Part shown: piece by piece, positions 26,909 through 39,185 of the stretch
Numbering within the stretch: the first letter of the stretch is position 1
Layout: every line of letters starts with the position of its first letter
Assembly (NCBI GenBank): GCA_963757135.1
Contig: CAVWQE010000004.1
Location: 124,001-188,000, forward strand
From: Gp1-AA145 sp963757135
Lineage (GTDB): Bacteria; Acidobacteriota; Terriglobia; Terriglobales; Acidobacteriaceae
Reading direction: 5' to 3'
Length of the DNA stretch: 64,000 bases
Made by a program: the position numbers and the translations under genes
Notes under the pieces: generated by a model
Seen by the model: the letters and a program-made list of their open reading frames with translations, nothing else
Databases searched by the model: none
Told to the model about the DNA's origin: nothing

Positions 26909-29380
26909 TTAACCCTCCCTCAGCGCCGCGATCGGGTCAACCATCGTTGCCCGTCGCGCCGGGATGTAACTAGCCATCACCGCCACGCCAAGCAACAGAA
27001 GCGGCACGATCACAAACACCTCGGGATCATGCGGGCGTACGCCGTACAGCAGGCTTGCCATCGCCGACGCGCCGGACGCAGCCAAGAATACGCCCGCAAC
27101 GATTCCGGCTCCCGCAAGAATGAATCCTTTACCCAGAATCAGTTTCAGAATATCTTCAGGCCGCGCGCCCAGCGCGATCCGCAACCCAATCTCCCGCGAA
27201 CGTTGACCCACCATGTACGCCAGCAGGCCATAGATTCCTAGCGATGCCAGAAGCAGTGCCAGCCCGGCGAATCCACTCACCAGATCGGCAGAAAACCGGC
27301 GCGAGGCAAGCGACGCATCGAGCACGTCATCCATGGTCGACACTCCAAACACCGGCAGCCCGTGATCGATGCCCTGGATCGCCCCGCGAATTTGCGGCTC
27401 GAGTGTACTGGCCGGCAAAGACGTGCGCAGGACCACGCTGAATGCTCTATCCGCGCTCTGATAGATCGAAACATAAATGTGGGGCACGCCGTCAACATCC
27501 AGCCCATCGTGCTTGATGTCTTTGACCACACCCACCACCGTCATCCATGGCGCTTTTGGATTTTGCCCAAAACGAACTCGCCGGCCCAGCGGATCTTGAT
27601 TTTCCCAATAGTGCCGCGCCGTGCTTTCATCAACAATCGCAACCAGCGCCTTGCCGTCCTCATCCCCGTCATTAAAAAACCGCCCGCGCACCAGCGGCGA
27701 CTGCAACACTTTGAAATAATCCGGGCTGATCCGAATTCTTTCGCCGCGCAGATCTTGTGACGACTCCCGCGGATGGTCTTCGATCATCAGAGCGTCGAAG
27801 TTGGCTACGTTGGTTTGCGGTGTGGTGGGTAGGTTCGAAACGATGGCTGCGAGATCGACTCCCGGAATTTGCTTCATCCGCCGCAGCACCTCGCGGTTGA
27901 AAACAGTTTTCGTACCAACACCGATATATGGATCGGCTTTCGGATTGTTCGGAATCGGCAGCCAACCGTTCGCAGTCACAACGTGCTTTGCATTGAACCC
28001 CGGGTTCTCCCGCAGCAGATCGCGCAAGGTGCGCAACAACAGACCTGCTCCCACCATCAGCATGACCGCAAATGCCAATTCAGAAATAATGAGGACGTCA
28101 CGCAAGCGGCCAGTTTTGGTGCTGTAGCCGGAACCGCGCGCGCCTTCCCGGATGGCCGATGACAGAGCAACTTTGACAGAGTGTAGCGCCGGCGCAAGTC
28201 CAAAAACCAAGCCGGTAAGAACGGAAATCAGCAGCGCAAACGTCAGCACTACCCAATCGATCTTCACCTCGCTCAGCCGCGGAATGTTCGCCGGCACCAC
28301 CCGCAAGATGAAGCCTAAAGCACCATACGCACTGGCTATTCCCGCAACACCGCCAATTACCGAAAGAAGGATCGACTCGGTCAGCATCTGCCGGACCATG
28401 CGGCCGCGAGTTGCTCCCAGCGCCAGGCGGACCGCCATTTCCTGCTGCCGCCCCGAAGCGCGCGCCAACAGGAGATTCGCAATGTTCAGGCACACGATGA
28501 ACACGATTAGAATCACCGCTCCCATGAGCACCAGCAACATCGGGCGCACGTTGCCAACGACCGACTCCTGCAGCGGCTGAATCTCGATCGTCCATTGCGC
28601 CTGCGGAGGATAATCCGTCCCAAAATCATGGCGCAGTTGTGCAGCCATCGCGGTCAGGCGCGCCTGTGCCTGTTGCAGCGTTATGCCGGGCTTAAGACGT
28701 CCAATGGCTGCCGGCATGATGCGAGTGCTGCGCGCGGGCGGAGGCGTTGGGTCGGCACTGAACCCGGCCGTCAAAAATACTTCTGCGTTCTCCGAAACCG
28801 TCGGTCCCAGATGGTGAAACTCCGGCGGTAGAACGCCGACAATGGTGTAGGGATCGTTATCCAGCAGCAGCGTGCGCCCGAGAACGTTCCGATCGGCGCC
28901 ATAGGAGCGCCGCCACAGGCCATCGCTGATGACGGCTACCGGGGCAAAGCCCAGCGCGAAATCCTGCGGGCCGAAGAGCCGCCCGATGTGCGGGCGCGCG
29001 CCCAGCATCGAAAAATAATTCGGATGCGTGACCGCAAATTCAAGCCTCTCCGGCTGGCTGGCGCCTGTCAGATTTACGCTGCCGCCGCCAACCGTGCTCA
29101 CCTCATCGAACACGCCCGCGCGGTTTCTCAGGTCGTCGAGCTCGGGCACGGAAAATAGAGTGTCCCGCACTCCCACCCCAGGATTGTTGAAATAAATTCT
29201 CACCAGCCGGTCGGGGTTGGGATACGGCAGCGGGCGCAGCAGCACCGCGTTGACGATGCTGAAGATGGCGGTGTTTGCGCCGACTCCCAGGGCCAGGGTC
29301 AGAACCGCGACCGTGGTGAACATCGGCTTCTTGCGCAACATGCGCAAGCCGTAACTTACGTCCTGCAACAGGACTCGCAT
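26909..29380 (-). CDS. ADOP-type ABC permease (MacB/FtsX-like, duplicated)
   Basis: An 823-residue membrane protein of the acidobacterial duplicated orphan permease type. Two MacB-FtsX halves are seen. The first starts MRVLLQDVSYGLRMLRKKPMFTTVAVLTLALGVGANTAIFSIVNAVLLRPLPYPNPDRL, then a periplasmic domain and a three-helix bundle (about 280-420). The second ends GLLAYMVGQRSREIGLRIALGARPEDILKLILGKG, with the final helices and PARRATMVDPIAALREG. No ATPase gene adjoins it, as is normal for this family. The ATG at 29380 has AAGGGA upstream; a longer frame to 29461 is possible. Confidence 0.9.
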   Translation of the reverse strand: MRVLLQDVSYGLRMLRKKPMFTTVAVLTLALGVGANTAIFSIVNAVLLRPLPYPNPDRLVRIYFNNPGVGVRDTLFSVPELDDLRNRAGVFDEVSTVGGGSVNLTGASQPERLEFAVTHPNYFSMLGARPHIGRLFGPQDFALGFAPVAVISDGLWRRSYGADRNVLGRTLLLDNDPYTIVGVLPPEFHHLGPTVSENAEVFLTAGFSADPTPPPARSTRIMPAAIGRLKPGITLQQAQARLTAMAAQLRHDFGTDYPPQAQWTIEIQPLQESVVGNVRPMLLVLMGAVILIVFIVCLNIANLLLARASGRQQEMAVRLALGATRGRMVRQMLTESILLSVIGGVAGIASAYGALGFILRVVPANIPRLSEVKIDWVVLTFALLISVLTGLVFGLAPALHSVKVALSSAIREGARGSGYSTKTGRLRDVLIISELAFAVMLMVGAGLLLRTLRDLLRENPGFNAKHVVTANGWLPIPNNPKADPYIGVGTKTVFNREVLRRMKQIPGVDLAAIVSNLPTTPQTNVANFDALMIEDHPRESSQDLRGERIRISPDYFKVLQSPLVRGRFFNDGDEDGKALVAIVDESTARHYWENQDPLGRRVRFGQNPKAPWMTVVGVVKDIKHDGLDVDGVPHIYVSIYQSADRAFSVVLRTSLPASTLEPQIRGAIQGIDHGLPVFGVSTMDDVLDASLASRRFSADLVSGFAGLALLLASLGIYGLLAYMVGQRSREIGLRIALGARPEDILKLILGKGFILAGAGIVAGVFLAASGASAMASLLYGVRPHDPEVFVIVPLLLLGVAVMASYIPARRATMVDPIAALREG

Positions 29381-29460
29381 GTTCAATCCCTTCCCGCCGG
29401 CGGGCGGCGTGCTGAAGTCAGCCAAGCGAACGCACTGCCAAATCAGCAACTCTCTGACCA

Positions 29461-29717
29461 ACCGGCTAGGGGATGCATGCGTTTGAAAAGATTGAAAGAC
29501 TTTTAGAAGACTGGCGTTGTGCGAAGTACCGATTGTCCGCTTGCGAAATTTAGATGTCCGCTAGTGGGCAGGGGCCAGTGGTCATGCTTGTGTGGCGCGG
29601 ACCTGCCCTGAGCGAAGTCGAATGGGGCCCTCACCCGCGAAAGGTTTTGAGCCAGGCATTCGCGGGCAAGAGTGCCCGCGCCACACATTCAGGTCAGATA
29701 AAAATCTGCAACTCTTC
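29461..29717. repeat. Intergenic region with dispersed REP-like repeats
   Basis: It contains one copy of the GCGGGCAAGAGTGCCCGC-CCACAC element (29661-29687) and a CCCTGAGCGAAGTCGAATGGG element (29607-29628) that recurs inverted near 31288-31310. No gene is supported here; the reading frames across it are repeat-derived. Confidence 0.7.
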
Positions 29718-31148
29718 CTAGAACTCGTTCCACAAATACTGGTTGTAAACCTCGTGGTGGTACTGCACCTCCGGAGCCTTCACAAACGTTCCCAGCAGGC
29801 GCGGGCACCTGTCCGCCGAGGCCTGTTTCAGGTCGGCGTAGCGGCCCTTCACGTCTTCGCCGAGAATCTTGTCGATCCACGCCGACTTCTTGAAGTCGTC
29901 GAGCGCAGTGTAGATGTTGTCCGGCAAGTAGCGTTCCGCCTGGCGCAGGTTCTTGATCTTCGCGGTCGAGCCGTCCAGCCCGCTTTTGAAGATCGAGTAC
30001 AGCACCAGGTATGGATTCGCGTCCGGCGAAACCGAACGCACTTCCACGCGCATGCTCTTGTCGTTGCCGATCGGAATGCGCACCATTGATCCGCGATCGA
30101 CCGCTGAAGCCTTGATCTGATTCGGCGCCTCAAAGTGCGGATCCAGTCTGCGATAAGCATTGACGCTTGCATTCAGCAGCAGGCAAATGTCATTGCCGTG
30201 GGTCAGAATCTTGTCCACGAACGACCATCCCAGCTTGCTGAGTTTCTCTTCCCCCTTCGCGTCCCAGAAAAGGTTCTTGCCGCCTTTGCTGATGGAAACA
30301 TTGGTGTGCATGCCGCTGCCGTTCACCCCAACCACCGGCTTCGGCAGGAACGACGCCGTCATGCCCAGCTTGGTCGCCACTTCCCGGCAGATGAGCTTAT
30401 AAAGCTGAATCTGATCGGCCGCTGCCACCACTTCGCCGTATCCGTAATTAATTTCAAACTGCGATGGCGCAACCTCCGGATGGTCCTTTTCATTCTGGAA
30501 GCCCATGGCGCGCTGCACTTCCGCCGACAGGTCAATGAAGTTGCGCAGCGGATCGCCGGGCAGCGAATGGTAGTAGCCGCCGGTATTCACGTATTCAAAT
30601 TTGCCGTTCTTGTGATAATTCCTTTCCGCGTCAGTCCCTTTGAAAATGAACCCTTCAATTTCATTGGCGGCATTCAGCGTGTAGCCTTCGTCGGCATAGA
30701 GCTTCTCGGCGTATCCCTTCAACACGCCGCGAATGTCCGCCGCATACGAGCCGCCCTGCTTCTCGATTACTTCGCCGAACACCATGACTTTGCCGGGCCC
30801 GAAAAAATCAGCGGGTGCCCAGTAGAACGCCGCCCAGTCAATGCCCAGGCGCAAGTCGCTTTCCTTCTGCGCGGTAAAGCCGCGAATCGACGAGCCGTCA
30901 AACGTGAGGTTGTCCCAGCTCTTGATCAGGAATTTCTTGTCATAGTCGAGCATGTGCAGGCGGCCTTCCAGGTCGCTGAACAGCACGGTCACCGCCTTGA
31001 TCCGCTTTTCGTCGGTCAAATACCTGATCCGCTGCTCCCGGATGCTCTCAACCGGGATGCGGTTCTTGCGCTGCTCCTTCGCCTCCAGATTCAACTCTTC
31101 CAGTTCGTCGTACGACAGCGCAAGGAAGTTCCTCAGTTCGTTGGACAA
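29718..31148 (-). CDS. glnA: Glutamine synthetase, type I
   Basis: A 476-residue glutamine synthetase making glutamine from glutamate, ammonia and ATP. The beta-grasp domain holds FDGSSIRGF. The catalytic domain carries the metal-binding EIEGFIF and the GS signature around KPVVGVNGSGMHTNVS, with RGSMVRIPIG and MRVEVRSVSPDANPYLVLY towards the end. The usual adenylylation segment around the LYDLPPEE tyrosine of enteric enzymes was not seen. It starts at TTG 31148, with AAGGAG 5 bases upstream. It is monocistronic, with no P-II or nitrogen-regulation gene alongside. Confidence 0.95.
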   Translation of the reverse strand: MSNELRNFLALSYDELEELNLEAKEQRKNRIPVESIREQRIRYLTDEKRIKAVTVLFSDLEGRLHMLDYDKKFLIKSWDNLTFDGSSIRGFTAQKESDLRLGIDWAAFYWAPADFFGPGKVMVFGEVIEKQGGSYAADIRGVLKGYAEKLYADEGYTLNAANEIEGFIFKGTDAERNYHKNGKFEYVNTGGYYHSLPGDPLRNFIDLSAEVQRAMGFQNEKDHPEVAPSQFEINYGYGEVVAAADQIQLYKLICREVATKLGMTASFLPKPVVGVNGSGMHTNVSISKGGKNLFWDAKGEEKLSKLGWSFVDKILTHGNDICLLLNASVNAYRRLDPHFEAPNQIKASAVDRGSMVRIPIGNDKSMRVEVRSVSPDANPYLVLYSIFKSGLDGSTAKIKNLRQAERYLPDNIYTALDDFKKSAWIDKILGEDVKGRYADLKQASADRCPRLLGTFVKAPEVQYHHEVYNQYLWNEF

Positions 31149-31515
31149 TGTGTCTCCTTTGTATGGGTAGCCGCAGCAGGCCGATTTACGCGACTCGATA
31201 GATTATCTGCCGCGCCCTCGCAGCGCCAATCAATAGTGCTGATAGAGAAGATCAACCATTCTTATGGGTTGTGTCGGTCGGACACTCCCTTCGACTTCGC
31301 TCAGGGCGGGCCCTGTCCCGACGCCTTTGGATTTTGGTCTCCGGGTTTCGCCGCGCCAAAGCCTTTTATTGAACGAGATTTCCTGAATTCCGGCTTTTCG
31401 CCAAATTGGACGAAAGGGTTGGTGCAGTCCAGCCATGATTTGAGTGTAGTACTTCAGTAATCCCCCCGTCCCGAATTAACTAGGCCTCAGCCAGCACGCG
31501 GCAAATACTTTTACT
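31149..31515. other. Intergenic region between glnA and a secreted-protein gene
   Basis: This 367-base stretch must hold two divergent promoters. It also contains an inverted copy of the CCCTTCGACTTCGCTCAGGG dispersed element (31288-31310). No coding frame is convincing and no promoter could be fixed. Confidence 0.5.
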
Positions 31516-32415
31516 ATGAGGATTCTTTCAATTGCCGCGGTACTCGTCTACGCCTTTGCCGCCACCGCGAGCGCGCAGAATAATGACAATCGCGTTTTCG
31601 ACTGGACTCCCGCCAACGCCGAGGCCATCCCCATGGAACCCGCCAGCCTCCACGCCGGCCGCGTTTACCATCCCGCAGCCGGAGGCGGCAATATGCACGT
31701 TGGCATCGAGTCGCGATATCCCGTCACCATCGCAATGGTCTGGGCCGATGAATGGAACGCCGCCATGCAGAATCCCAACGCGCCCGTGAATTTCAGCTTC
31801 CTGTGCGTACAGGAGCATGTCACCAGTACGACTTATGAGTGCCATCTGCCGTCCGAGCGGCCGATGATCATCACCTTCCACGACGAGCGCCGTCCGGAGA
31901 AGCCGGTTATCACCACCATCGGCGCGATCCTTGGTCCTCGTGTGCAGCAGTTCATTCCCACCAGCGATGTCCGCATCCAGTACTACAGTTGGACTTGCGT
32001 AAATAATTGCGTGCTGCCCTGTTTCGAATGGCGCCGCATTCTGAACGAAAAATATGAGGTGACGACGGCACCCAAGGTCTACAGCCTGATGACGCCCGAC
32101 CACGACGACCAAAAACTCAGCGTGAAGATCAAGTCGCCGATTCCGCTGACAGTCGCGCTGCTGCCGTCGCATCTGGCCGACCAGGTTTACGACAAGACCG
32201 TCAGCCTTGCCGACGCGCTCGGCCAAACTGGATGCAAGGAACGCGGCGTACAAAAGATGAGCTTCAATTGCAGCTTCAATGTCGCCAACGGCACCCAAAC
32301 CCTGCTCATCCTTCCCGATATCACCTTCTCTGGAAATAAGAAAGCCAGCGTCGAGGTGAATACCGTGAAGTGCGTGGACCACTGCGACCTGCTGGATCCG
32401 CCGCCGAATCCGTAA
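31516..32415 (+). CDS. Secreted hypothetical protein, cysteine-containing
   Basis: A 299-residue protein with a signal peptide (MRILSIAAVLVYAFAATASAQ). The mature part has DVRIQYYSWTCVNNCVLPCFEWRRIL and, at the end, VNTVKCVDHCDLLDPPPNP: two short CxxxC-like clusters that could form disulfides. FSFLCVQEHVTSTTYECHLPSERPMIITFHDER gives another cysteine pair. The body is predicted to be mostly beta. No domain recognised. It is single-gene, followed 41 bases later by a convergent secreted-protein gene with no similarity apparent by eye. Confidence 0.65.
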   Translation: MRILSIAAVLVYAFAATASAQNNDNRVFDWTPANAEAIPMEPASLHAGRVYHPAAGGGNMHVGIESRYPVTIAMVWADEWNAAMQNPNAPVNFSFLCVQEHVTSTTYECHLPSERPMIITFHDERRPEKPVITTIGAILGPRVQQFIPTSDVRIQYYSWTCVNNCVLPCFEWRRILNEKYEVTTAPKVYSLMTPDHDDQKLSVKIKSPIPLTVALLPSHLADQVYDKTVSLADALGQTGCKERGVQKMSFNCSFNVANGTQTLLILPDITFSGNKKASVEVNTVKCVDHCDLLDPPPNP

Positions 32416-32456
32416 TACTGGACATCTGAACCGCCCGATTAAGACACCCGTGCCAC

Positions 32457-33245
32457 CTACGTTGTCGGCTTCCAGTTCAGTTCGACGATATCCCGGTCGG
32501 GAAATGACTTACGCTCGTTCTCGATGTAGGTGCGGCGGGTATTCTCTACGGTACTCATCGGGCCGGGCAAGGTGCACTGCGCGTGATTGTCCTCCGTTGG
32601 GTGCTGTTTGCGGAGATAGATGCCGAACGGGCCATCGGCATGGGTATTAGGCGCGGCGAAGATGTCAGTGACGTAGTAGTGCGACCTCGCCATCCCCCGA
32701 TATGGACTTCCTGTCGAGTAGCAGAACGCGTAAGTCTCGGCCGCGAGCGCGGTGGCAGTGTGCGCTGGGCTAGGAGCTGGAGTAATGTTCTTCTTCGCTG
32801 GCATTGGCTGGTCATCAGCATCAGGCACCCGGGTCTGTGGCTTATTGGCGGTAGTTGCGACGGGCCCATCCGGCGCAGCAGTGGTAAGCGCCGGCGCGCC
32901 GTTGTAGGTCCATCCCGTCTCAACGATCTTTTTTCCCTGACTCCGCCATTGCGCAACCATGGCGTTATGACTTTGTTGCATGTGTGCAATGGTGGTGGTC
33001 GCCTTGTATTCCACGCTGCAACTCGCCTGTCCCGTGTATCCGTATTTTGTCTTCAGATATTGCATGAAGGCGCGATCTTCACTGCTGCTTGCGCCCTCCC
33101 ACGTCGAGCTGTAATAGATCGTGTCCGTGGTGGGAAGTGATTGGCACGAAAGATATCCGCTCACCGGAGATTCACCGCCAAAAGCCAAGCCGCCAAAAAA
33201 CAAGAAAGAAACGAGCACAACCAGTGTCGCGGTCAAAATTCTCAT
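32457..33245 (-). CDS. Secreted hypothetical protein
   Basis: A 262-residue protein with a signal peptide (MRILTATLVVLVSFLFFGGLAFG). The mature half has STWEGASSSEDRAFMQYLKTKYGYTGQASCSVEY, a Thr/Ala/Pro-rich middle (about 140-185), and NTRRTYIENERKSFPDRDIVELNWKP at the C-terminus. I do not recognise a family. The ATG at 33245 has AAGGGGA 7 bases upstream; the frame extends to 33314 without a better start. Confidence 0.62.
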   Translation of the reverse strand: MRILTATLVVLVSFLFFGGLAFGGESPVSGYLSCQSLPTTDTIYYSSTWEGASSSEDRAFMQYLKTKYGYTGQASCSVEYKATTTIAHMQQSHNAMVAQWRSQGKKIVETGWTYNGAPALTTAAPDGPVATTANKPQTRVPDADDQPMPAKKNITPAPSPAHTATALAAETYAFCYSTGSPYRGMARSHYYVTDIFAAPNTHADGPFGIYLRKQHPTEDNHAQCTLPGPMSTVENTRRTYIENERKSFPDRDIVELNWKPTT

Positions 33246-33299
33246 CGGAGTTCCCCTTTGGCAAACGCCTTCGCTGCGCAATCGCAGCCAGTTTAAGCG

Positions 33300-33400
33300 G
33301 AAATATAATAGCACCGGGAACAGAAATCCTAAGTGTTCTTGCTGAGGATCTTAACTTCCGCGTTCGGGACGGGAGGGCTTTGACTCCGCCGGCAAATCGA
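33300..33400 (-). pseudogene. 5S rRNA-like fragment
   Basis: On the plus strand, 33350-33374 (CTTAACTTCCGCGTTCGGGA and on) matches 35319-35343 of the true 5S gene at 23 of 25 bases, both changes being C/T. The flanks resemble 5S loosely (GACTCCGCCGG-AAATCGACC against GATCCCCCGCGGTAAGATCACC). It looks like a decayed, non-functional 5S copy in the same orientation as the real gene. Confidence 0.5.
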
Positions 33401-33641
33401 CCTCGGTATAGCTGCCGGGTTGTGCCAGCCGAACATGCGGCCGAAGTCGCGGCCATTGCTGCACGCCTAAAACTCCTGCCTTGAGTTCCATTTCGGAAAC
33501 AGACTTGCTGAGAATGTTCACTCGTCGGACAGACTGCGCCCTCTATTTAGTTTCCTTTCTGATTGCATCCCTCATTGTGCCGAGGTATTCTTCGCGTGTT
33601 TAAAACGACGGGTGTAGCAACGAACGAACAAAGGAGATGAT

Positions 33642-34430
33642 ATGCAGAATCTGTCGGCTGTGCGCGGGGTACTGCTGGCTTCGACCTTTCTCAGCTTGGC
33701 GGGAATCGCTGCTGCGAGAAATCCTGTCGTTATCACACAGGAAGGTGCGATGCATGGCGCCGTTTCCGGCGCTTGCGATGCGCCTGGATTTCCCATCACC
33801 ATCTGTGAGTCGGGAAGTTATATTTTCGAGAGCAATTTGACTGTTCCTGAAAACACTGATGGCATCGACATCGCTGTGCCAGATGTATCGATCGATCTCA
33901 ACGGCTTCACTATAAAAGGTCCGGTTACCTGCACCGGCGTCGGAGCTACACTGAGTTGCAGCCACTCGGAGAAGGGCGGCAACGGAATTTCGACGGTCAG
34001 TCAGTTTGTCACCGGCAACACGACTGTTCGCAACGGCACCGTGCGCGGCTTTGGCCAGCTTGGCATCAATCTTACCGCCTCCGGCAACATTGTTGATGGA
34101 ATTAACGCTGACGAGAACCGCGCGGCCGGCATCTTCGTGTGGTACGGCACAGTTTCGAACAGCACGTCGAGCCGAAACGGCGGCGGATTCGTCTGCTTCG
34201 CCGGCCAGCTTAAACACAACACCGCTTACGGCAACGTCGTGGATGGCATTTCCCTGAACCGTTGCAGCGCAACAGACAACGCCACCAACTTCAACGGCCA
34301 GTACGGCCTTTCCGGATTTCATTCCATCGTCAGCGGCAACGAATCGGATAGTAACGGCGCGGGAGACCTCTTCAACGAAGTTGGACTCGTGAGCGTCGGA
34401 AACAACAGCTGCAGCGGCGCAGGCTGTTGA
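33642..34430 (+). CDS. Secreted right-handed beta-helix repeat protein
   Basis: A 262-residue secreted protein: signal peptide MQNLSAVRGVLLASTFLSLAGIAAA, then a run of parallel beta-helix (PbH1-like) turns such as IAVPDVSIDLNGFTIKG, NTTVRNGTVRGFGQLGINLTASGNIVDGINADEN and FVWYGTVSNSTSSRNGGGF. Asn ladders and short hydrophobic strands repeat every 20-24 residues, the pectate-lyase-like fold. No catalytic triad can be assigned, so it may be a polysaccharide-binding or surface protein rather than a lyase. The start is an ATG after AAGGAGATGAT. A terminator-like hairpin follows. Confidence 0.78.
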   Translation: MQNLSAVRGVLLASTFLSLAGIAAARNPVVITQEGAMHGAVSGACDAPGFPITICESGSYIFESNLTVPENTDGIDIAVPDVSIDLNGFTIKGPVTCTGVGATLSCSHSEKGGNGISTVSQFVTGNTTVRNGTVRGFGQLGINLTASGNIVDGINADENRAAGIFVWYGTVSNSTSSRNGGGFVCFAGQLKHNTAYGNVVDGISLNRCSATDNATNFNGQYGLSGFHSIVSGNESDSNGAGDLFNEVGLVSVGNNSCSGAGC

Positions 34431-34502
34431 TAAATCCAATCGTATTTGTGAGCGGAAATCTAGGCGAGGACCTAAAGTCACTGACTGCTACTCAGCAAAA
34501 CA

Positions 34503-34535
34503 AAAAAGGCCACGCTCATTTCTGAACGCGGCCTT
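34503..34535. terminator. Bidirectional terminator-like hairpin
   Basis: AAGGCCACGC...CGCGGCCTT forms a stem with one mismatch around a TCATTTCTGA loop. A run of six A on the left gives a T-run on the minus strand, so it may act in either direction. Confidence 0.55.
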
Positions 34536-34595
34536 CATTCGTCACAGACTTCAGGAAGTGATCATGGTTCAACGGTGGAAGGTTTGTGCCCAAAA

Positions 34596-34624
34596 CTCGC
34601 GGGCAAGAGTGCCGGCACACATTC
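34596..34624. repeat. REP-like element 5' of the RAYT gene
   Basis: A CTCGCGGGCAAGAGTGCCGG-CACAC element with an inverted GCGGGCA / TGCC(CGC) core, ending 3 bases before the transposase ATG. It is the same family as 29661-29687, 35168-35194, 39711-39740 and 42392-42420. Confidence 0.8.
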
Positions 34625-34627
34625 ACC

Positions 34628-35104
34628 ATGTTTCCAACTCGAACTTACCAGTATCGACGCAGGTTGCCGCACTTTCACAAGTTCGACAGGGCATTGTTCG
34701 TGACCTTCTGCAAGCTGACCCGGGATGCCTTTCCTGAAAGGGCGCGAGCCCTGGTCCTCCAGCACTGCCTGCACGAATATCAGAGACGTATCCTATTGCA
34801 CGCTGTGGTCGTAATGCCCGACCATGTGCACATGCTGTTCACGCCTATGCGGAACGGAGAAGACGGGTGGCCATATCCCTTACAAAAGATTTTGAAGATG
34901 ATCAAGGGTACATCGGCTCGGGACATTAACAAGTTGCTCGGGACTCTCGGACCGGTCTGGCAACACGAATCTTTCGATCATGTGCTTCGATCAGACGAAA
35001 GCCTGAACGAGAAGATGGAATACACCCGTATGAATCCTGTGCGAGCCGGGCTGGTGTCAAAGCCGGAAGAGTACAGATGGCTATGGCCGGACCAATCTGG
35101 CTGA
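34628..35104 (+). CDS. REP-associated tyrosine transposase (RAYT, Y1/HUH family)
   Basis: A 158-residue single-strand transposase relative thought to move REP elements. The HUH metal motif is in VVVMPDHVHMLFTP. The catalytic tyrosine is in MEYTRMNPVRAGLVSKPEEYRW, with the RAYT-typical stretch WQHESFDHVLRSDESLNEK before it. The ATG at 34628 is the real start; upstream in-frame codons from 34586 merely translate the REP. The gene is bracketed by REP elements at 34596-34624, 35122-35150 and 35168-35194, the arrangement of a REPtron. The reading frame is intact, so it may be active. Confidence 0.9.
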   Translation: MFPTRTYQYRRRLPHFHKFDRALFVTFCKLTRDAFPERARALVLQHCLHEYQRRILLHAVVVMPDHVHMLFTPMRNGEDGWPYPLQKILKMIKGTSARDINKLLGTLGPVWQHESFDHVLRSDESLNEKMEYTRMNPVRAGLVSKPEEYRWLWPDQSG

Positions 35105-35121
35105 TGGTGGTGGAACAAACC

Positions 35122-35194
35122 TGTGTGGGGCGGACACTCCTGTCCGCCAGGACTTTTCTTAAGAGACTCGCGGGCAAGAGTGCCCGCGCCACAC
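35122..35194. repeat. Pair of inverted REP elements (BIME-like) 3' of the RAYT gene
   Basis: The left unit (35122-35150, TGTGTGGGGCGGACACTCCT then GTCCGCC) is inverted relative to the right unit (35168-35194, GCGGGCAAGAGTGCCCGCGC). Together they form a mosaic repeat directly downstream of the transposase. Confidence 0.8.
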
Positions 35195-35221
35195 GACTTG
35201 ACTTACTCCAAACAGCACAAA

Positions 35222-35258
35222 AGGCCGACCATGTTTCCATGATCGGCCTTTGATTTTA
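35222..35258 (-). terminator. Terminator of the rRNA operon
   Basis: Read on the minus strand, AAAGGCCGATCATGGAAACA then TGGTCGGCCTTTT forms a 13-base stem-loop with a T tail, right after the 5S gene. It ends the rrn transcript. Confidence 0.85.
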
Positions 35259-35376
<118 letters not shown>

Positions 35377-35729
35377 AAGTCGGTCGCGCGTTGCGCGCGC
35401 GAAGCTTTCAGCTCTTAGCCTTTAGCTAAACCCGCGCGGCAAAGCCGCGAAGCTAAGAGCTAGAAGCTAACTGCTAGAAGCCGAATTCTCAAAGATCGCG
35501 AGGTCAATGCCTCACAACTGAATAGATTGGGGTGGCTTACTTTCTTATTTGTTTCTTTCCGATTTCAGCCTTGCTACTTCGGCTTTTCGTCGGCGCACAG
35601 TGTCAGTATTGCTTCTCAGTCATCCAGGTTCGAACGACATCCTAACAACATTGCTGGTTCCAGTTCAGGTTCTAACTGAGAACTGGCAACTGAGAACTGA
35701 CAGCTGTTTCTGCACCGAGTAAATTTTAT
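35377..35729 (-). other. 23S-5S spacer with repeats and one arm of the 23S processing stem
   Basis: This 353-base spacer holds a GCTCTTAGC...GCTAAGAGC hairpin region (35410-35461) and a 16-base arm AACTGAATAGATTGGG (35516-35531). The arm is perfectly complementary to 38928-38943 on the other side of 23S and would form the RNase III processing stem. A 12-base extension AATTTTATGGTC next to the 23S 3' end also pairs with GACCATAAAATT upstream of it. Confidence 0.75.
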
Positions 35730-38733
<3,004 letters not shown>

Positions 38734-39185
38734 ATAAAATTAACTCGACACATTCAAGCTGCGAGCTACTAGCTTGTTAGCTACTAGCAAGCAAACCCGA
38801 ACACGCCGCGAAAATTTTATGAGCCTTTAAACTCCCTGCTCATCGCGCGCTCGACTCTCTCAAGTCCCGCGCCCCAGCAGGTGTTTCACTTCTAGGCACT
38901 CATAAAAATTTACAGCCTTGTAGATTGCCCAATCTATTCAGTTATCAAACATCGTCCTCGCTGAAAAACCGTCGTTGGTCGTCGGTCATTGGTTCTTGGC
39001 CAAAAACCTAAACCTCCAGCGTTCCAGCAGTCCGCCTAAGCGGATATGGGTTCTACTAACCACTAGCAACTAATCACTAGCAACTATTCCAACCCAATGT
39101 TCGGCGCCAAACGACAATCTATTAGACCGTATTGAATACTTATAACGGTTGTCGCGTGACGCCCAACATTAAGCTGGGGTTCCTA
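38734..39185 (-). other. Spacer between the embedded ORFs and 23S
   Basis: This 452-base spacer contains the second arm of the 23S processing stem (38928-38943, CCCAATCTATTCAGTT), CTAG-rich repeats (38758-38795 and 39048-39083) and a GTCGTTGGTCGTCGGTCATT repeat at 38973-38996. No coding frame is supported. Confidence 0.7.

Noticed and set aside
30135..31460. A 441-codon plus-strand frame opposite glnA
   Set aside because: It is antisense to a well-supported glutamine synthetase gene, has no recognisable domain, and such frames arise readily in GC-rich codon-biased genes.
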